From Rhodamnia argentea (lineage: Eukaryota > Streptophyta > Magnoliopsida > Myrtales > Myrtaceae), in NCBI RefSeq assembly GCF_020921035.1, contig NC_063155.1, positions 14,775,311-14,839,310 on the forward strand: a DNA stretch of 64,000 nt, written 5' to 3'. Both the position numbers and the translations under genes were made by a program. This document shows positions 61,040 to 64,000 of this stretch, piece after piece (within the stretch, counting starts at the first letter, position 1; each line of letters starts with the position of its first letter). The notes beneath the pieces are model-generated. The model saw only the letters and a program-made list of their open reading frames with translations, searched no databases and had not been told where the DNA came from.

Positions 61040-64000
61040 CTACTCCTCTTCCTCTGCTTCTTCCAGCCAGTTCACGAACGGCTCCAGGGCCTTCACAAAG
61101 GTTTGCCTATTGGAGAGGTTTCAAAATCCACACAAATCATGAGTTGGTCTCCGAAATAACAAGAGTTTCGGCACACTGTGCAGAATTTGTTTGTCATATG
61201 GGGAAAAAAGTCCTTGTGTATTGGGAGCTGATACCAGACTTAGCATAAGATGGCGATAAAGATTGCATACCGTCCCTTGGAGTTGGACCCCTTGCGGAAC
61301 CAGTGGAGGATGATATCTTCAGAAAGCACATCCTTATCGTACAGCTCCCTCACAAGCTCAGGGAACAGCTTCATCAGCTTAGTGTCCTCATAACACTGAG
61401 TTTGCACTTTGTACATAACCTCCAACTCAAGTTTCCCGTTTGTACAGAAAACATTTAGCAGTTCTGCCCATGTTTTGACCTGCAACGGCATTAACATTTT
61501 CAGCAAATTTCAAATCACCAATTTATAATGATTTCGAGTCTAAAATCAGTAATCGTCATCTTGAACCACAAGCAGGTACCATTGACTTTTACATAATGGA
61601 AGAGAAGCATAACTAATCCCTTCCGAAGTACTGAAAAATATCACACCAAAGTTACAGAACAGCGACTAAAATGGCAAAATGGTGATGGGCAGCTCAGTTT
61701 AGCACCAGAACTTCCTTTTATTACAATTTCCATTCCCATTTTTGGAGATTCAACTGCAAATCATGAGCCATAGCTCAGTTTGGCTCTAGAACTTCCCTTT
61801 ACGTCAATTAGCTTCCTCAAATTCACGTTTCACTAGTATTTATCAGCAGGTTAACTGGCTTCAATCTAATGTAGATTGACACAGAAGGATTCCATTGCTT
61901 TAGACAATTCCAACTATATGACATAACCACACAATAGAACAAAGTATTTGTAGGAAGGAAAAGTTTCCAGAAGTGCTCTAATACATTAGAGAATCTCAAT
62001 ACCAACTCTCCCAGGAATCTAATAAAATGGTATTCAAAATTTCAACATAACCCCAGCTACATGTATAAGAATGGAAAACATGAGCTTCCAGACATTATAC
62101 ATCTACCAAAGCAATCCAACAGGGTAGCTTAAGCAGTCAAAGCTGAGACTTTCATACAAGAATGAGCTATTCTGGTCCACCCAAATACGTCAATGATATA
62201 TTCCCAAGGTAAACATGGAGTCGTTTTCTCTGGAAAAAAATGTTGATCTCCATACAACCGATATGGAAATTATCCAACTACATATCCCATTACTTTAGTG
62301 CCTCTCAATGCCCTCATCATCAGACATTATTGAAGCAATCCAACAGGATAAGTTAAGCAGTCAATTTTGAGACCTTCATACAAGAATGAGCTGTGGTGAT
62401 GCACCCAACTACATCAAAAAATAATTCAAATCGTAGTAAACAAGGGGTCGTTCTCTTGAAATAGGACGTGATATCCTCAAAATAACAAAAAACAGTGCAC
62501 ATCATTAGGATAAGAAGTTGAGAATATATGAATATACACCTCCCTGTTATTTGCAACAGGGTACAATAATCTGCCACAAAGGGGGATAGCTTCATCATAT
62601 ATCAACCTTACTCTCTTCCAACTCTCATCCTGCTAAGACTCCCCTTATGACCCGCGCTTTTCTACCATGGAATCACATCTTCTAAATGTCTCTTCACATG
62701 TCAAAAACCACTACAATTGTCTTCCCATGTCTTATCATAAGCTGGGCCACGACAACTTTTTATGGGCATGCTAGTTTCTAACTCTTATATTTCTTGAATA
62801 TCCACATACACACCCAACCATCCTCATCTAGATGCACTCATCCGAGAGCAAATTGTTTAAGGTTCTCTTTCTTTTTTTTTCGTGTCTTTTCCAATAACTT
62901 GCTCAATTTTGAATCAGTCACAAAATAGATCAAAAGGGTTAGGAATAATACTACAGTACTATTTTCAATAAACAAATGACAAAAATTAAGAGAGAATTCC
63001 AGATTTTAGATGCCCAGCAGCACATTTAGCAGAAAATATACCTGGCGCAGAGCTGAATTTGCATTCTGCTGCTGATTCTTCCCAGACCACTGCACAGCAT
63101 CCATAATGACATCCCAAAGCATGCGCACTACCTCTGTGTCTGGCAACTTGGCATCTTTAACTTGTTGTTTCGCAGATTCAATGACTTCAGCAATAGCAGC
63201 TTCCTCTGCTATCTGTGTTGTCAGAGCTGATTTCATTTCCTTCAATTTTACATCAGAGACTTTCCTCTCATTGTATTCGACTAAGGCTACCAGCCCTTCT
63301 TTGCTGTGAGTAACAAGTATCAACATCATATTGAAGGCAAATCCCAGGACAAAAAAGACTATCAGTCAAAGAAAAAGGATTACATGTCTTTGAGATGACA
63401 TCTAGATCACACACCGGAAGAAGAAAACTGCCCGTTTATGTACATTCTAGACATAGCAATTATATTTGACAAAGAACTGAAACACCAACATAAACTCCAC
63501 AGCATAAAACAGTTTTTAAGTAAACGGAGGTTTGACAAAAGTTACTCCATATCAAGTGACAAGCTTCTATTTTTATTGCAATCCATTCCTAAGAAGAAAG
63601 AAACTGAGAATAGAGGACAACTTTCCAGAAAAAAGAAAACACTCTCGGATAAATGCAAATTCACAGCCAAATAAATTGTGTCACATGAGCAGAGACCATA
63701 AGATCAGAAAGCAGAAACTCACGTGAAATGCTCAGAGAAAGCTTCAGCAGAGCGCTTATTAGCTGGGAAAAATTCCAGCAGATTTTCCTCAACTTTCCCC
63801 CGCTTCAGTATTGCAATCAAATCATCAAGGCTATTATCAATCAGATATTCTTTGAAGAACTCTGTTATGAAGGAAAGCACTATCCCTTTGGCAACAAGAT
63901 TATCCTTGAGCATTGGCTGGAAGACAGTCTCTGGCGGCAGGCCTGATAACTTCTGGGAAAATGCCAGGGCTGTGAAAATTGCCAGCTTCTTCCTTTCATT
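61040..64000 (-). CDS. eIF5-mimic protein (BZW, W2-domain), 3' part only
   Basis: Plant homologue of BZW/5MP proteins. They use a C-terminal W2 domain to bind eIF2 and related factors and tune start-codon selection in the cytosol. Four minus-strand exons join in frame: 64000-63723 (continues beyond the window), 63303-63042, 61479-61271 and 61106-61040. The first visible exon gives KLAIFTALAFSQKLSGLPPE and LLEFFPANKRS, the MIF4G/HEAT-like part. Later exons give KEGLVALVEYNERKVSDVKL and the W2 domain (LWDVIMDAVQWSG, FPELVRELYDKDVLSEDIIL, HWFRKG). It ends QTFVKALEPFVNWLEEAEEE with the acidic aromatic (AA-box) tail. All introns are GT-AG, and the 1.56-kb intron at 61480-63041 holds no other gene. 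The start codon lies outside the window. Confidence 0.95.

Noticed and set aside
1-64000. CRISPR arrays, bacterial operons or ribosome-binding sites
   Set aside because: The gene structure is eukaryotic (introns, transit peptides). The tandem repeats here lack spacer structure.

Overview
The window is nuclear DNA from a flowering plant, almost certainly a eudicot. It has intron-split genes with GT-AG junctions and chloroplast transit peptides. The genes sit far apart in AT-rich sequence full of decayed transposons, an endogenous pararetrovirus and GA microsatellites. A foldback repeat built on a CCTAAACCTTT-type motif recurs six times. From memory this style of repeat resembles eucalypt-type (Myrtaceae) genomes, but I cannot confirm the family from sequence alone.

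Layout. 1-8 kb: a broken FAR1/FHY3-like (Mutator transposase-derived) pseudogene, a GC-rich 129-bp tandem repeat, and a dead caulimovirid copy whose two halves lie in opposite orientation. 8-15 kb: foldback elements and a 5.1-kb element with 'GCGTTTGGT' inverted ends, apparently invaded by a 3.65-kb solo-LTR-like insertion. 15.6-19.2 kb: seven-exon plastid biotin carboxyl carrier protein gene (minus). 19.5-24 kb: a CCACC-rich low-complexity insert, a truncated LPEAT1-like pseudogene and a dead Copia element. 24.2-25.7 kb: three-exon thioredoxin f gene (minus). 26.4-33 kb: a hAT-type MITE with an exact 8-bp target duplication, plus other repeats. 33.4-46 kb: the gene-dense core, with a ten-exon GPI-type aspartic protease (plus), a DUF2358-like plastid protein (minus) and a clade-E PP2C phosphatase (minus). 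46-55.7 kb: repeats, including 109-bp and 138-bp tandem arrays. 55.8-58.9 kb: an uncharacterised 888-residue two-membrane-segment protein (minus). 61-64 kb: the 3' part of an eIF5-mimic (BZW/5MP, W2 domain) gene (minus), cut by the window edge.

The genes are independent transcription units, not a pathway cluster. Two serve plastid metabolism: BCCP carries carboxybiotin for fatty-acid synthesis, and thioredoxin f light-activates stromal enzymes. The aspartic protease, DUF2358 and PP2C trio matches, by recall, two duplicated Arabidopsis neighbourhoods (At1g65230/At1g65240 and At5g36250/At5g36260), so it looks like conserved microsynteny. I see no convincing new multigene system. The most unusual points are the missing ATG of the PP2C, the head-on viral halves, the nested transposon and the precisely bounded hAT element with an internal 45-bp repeat.
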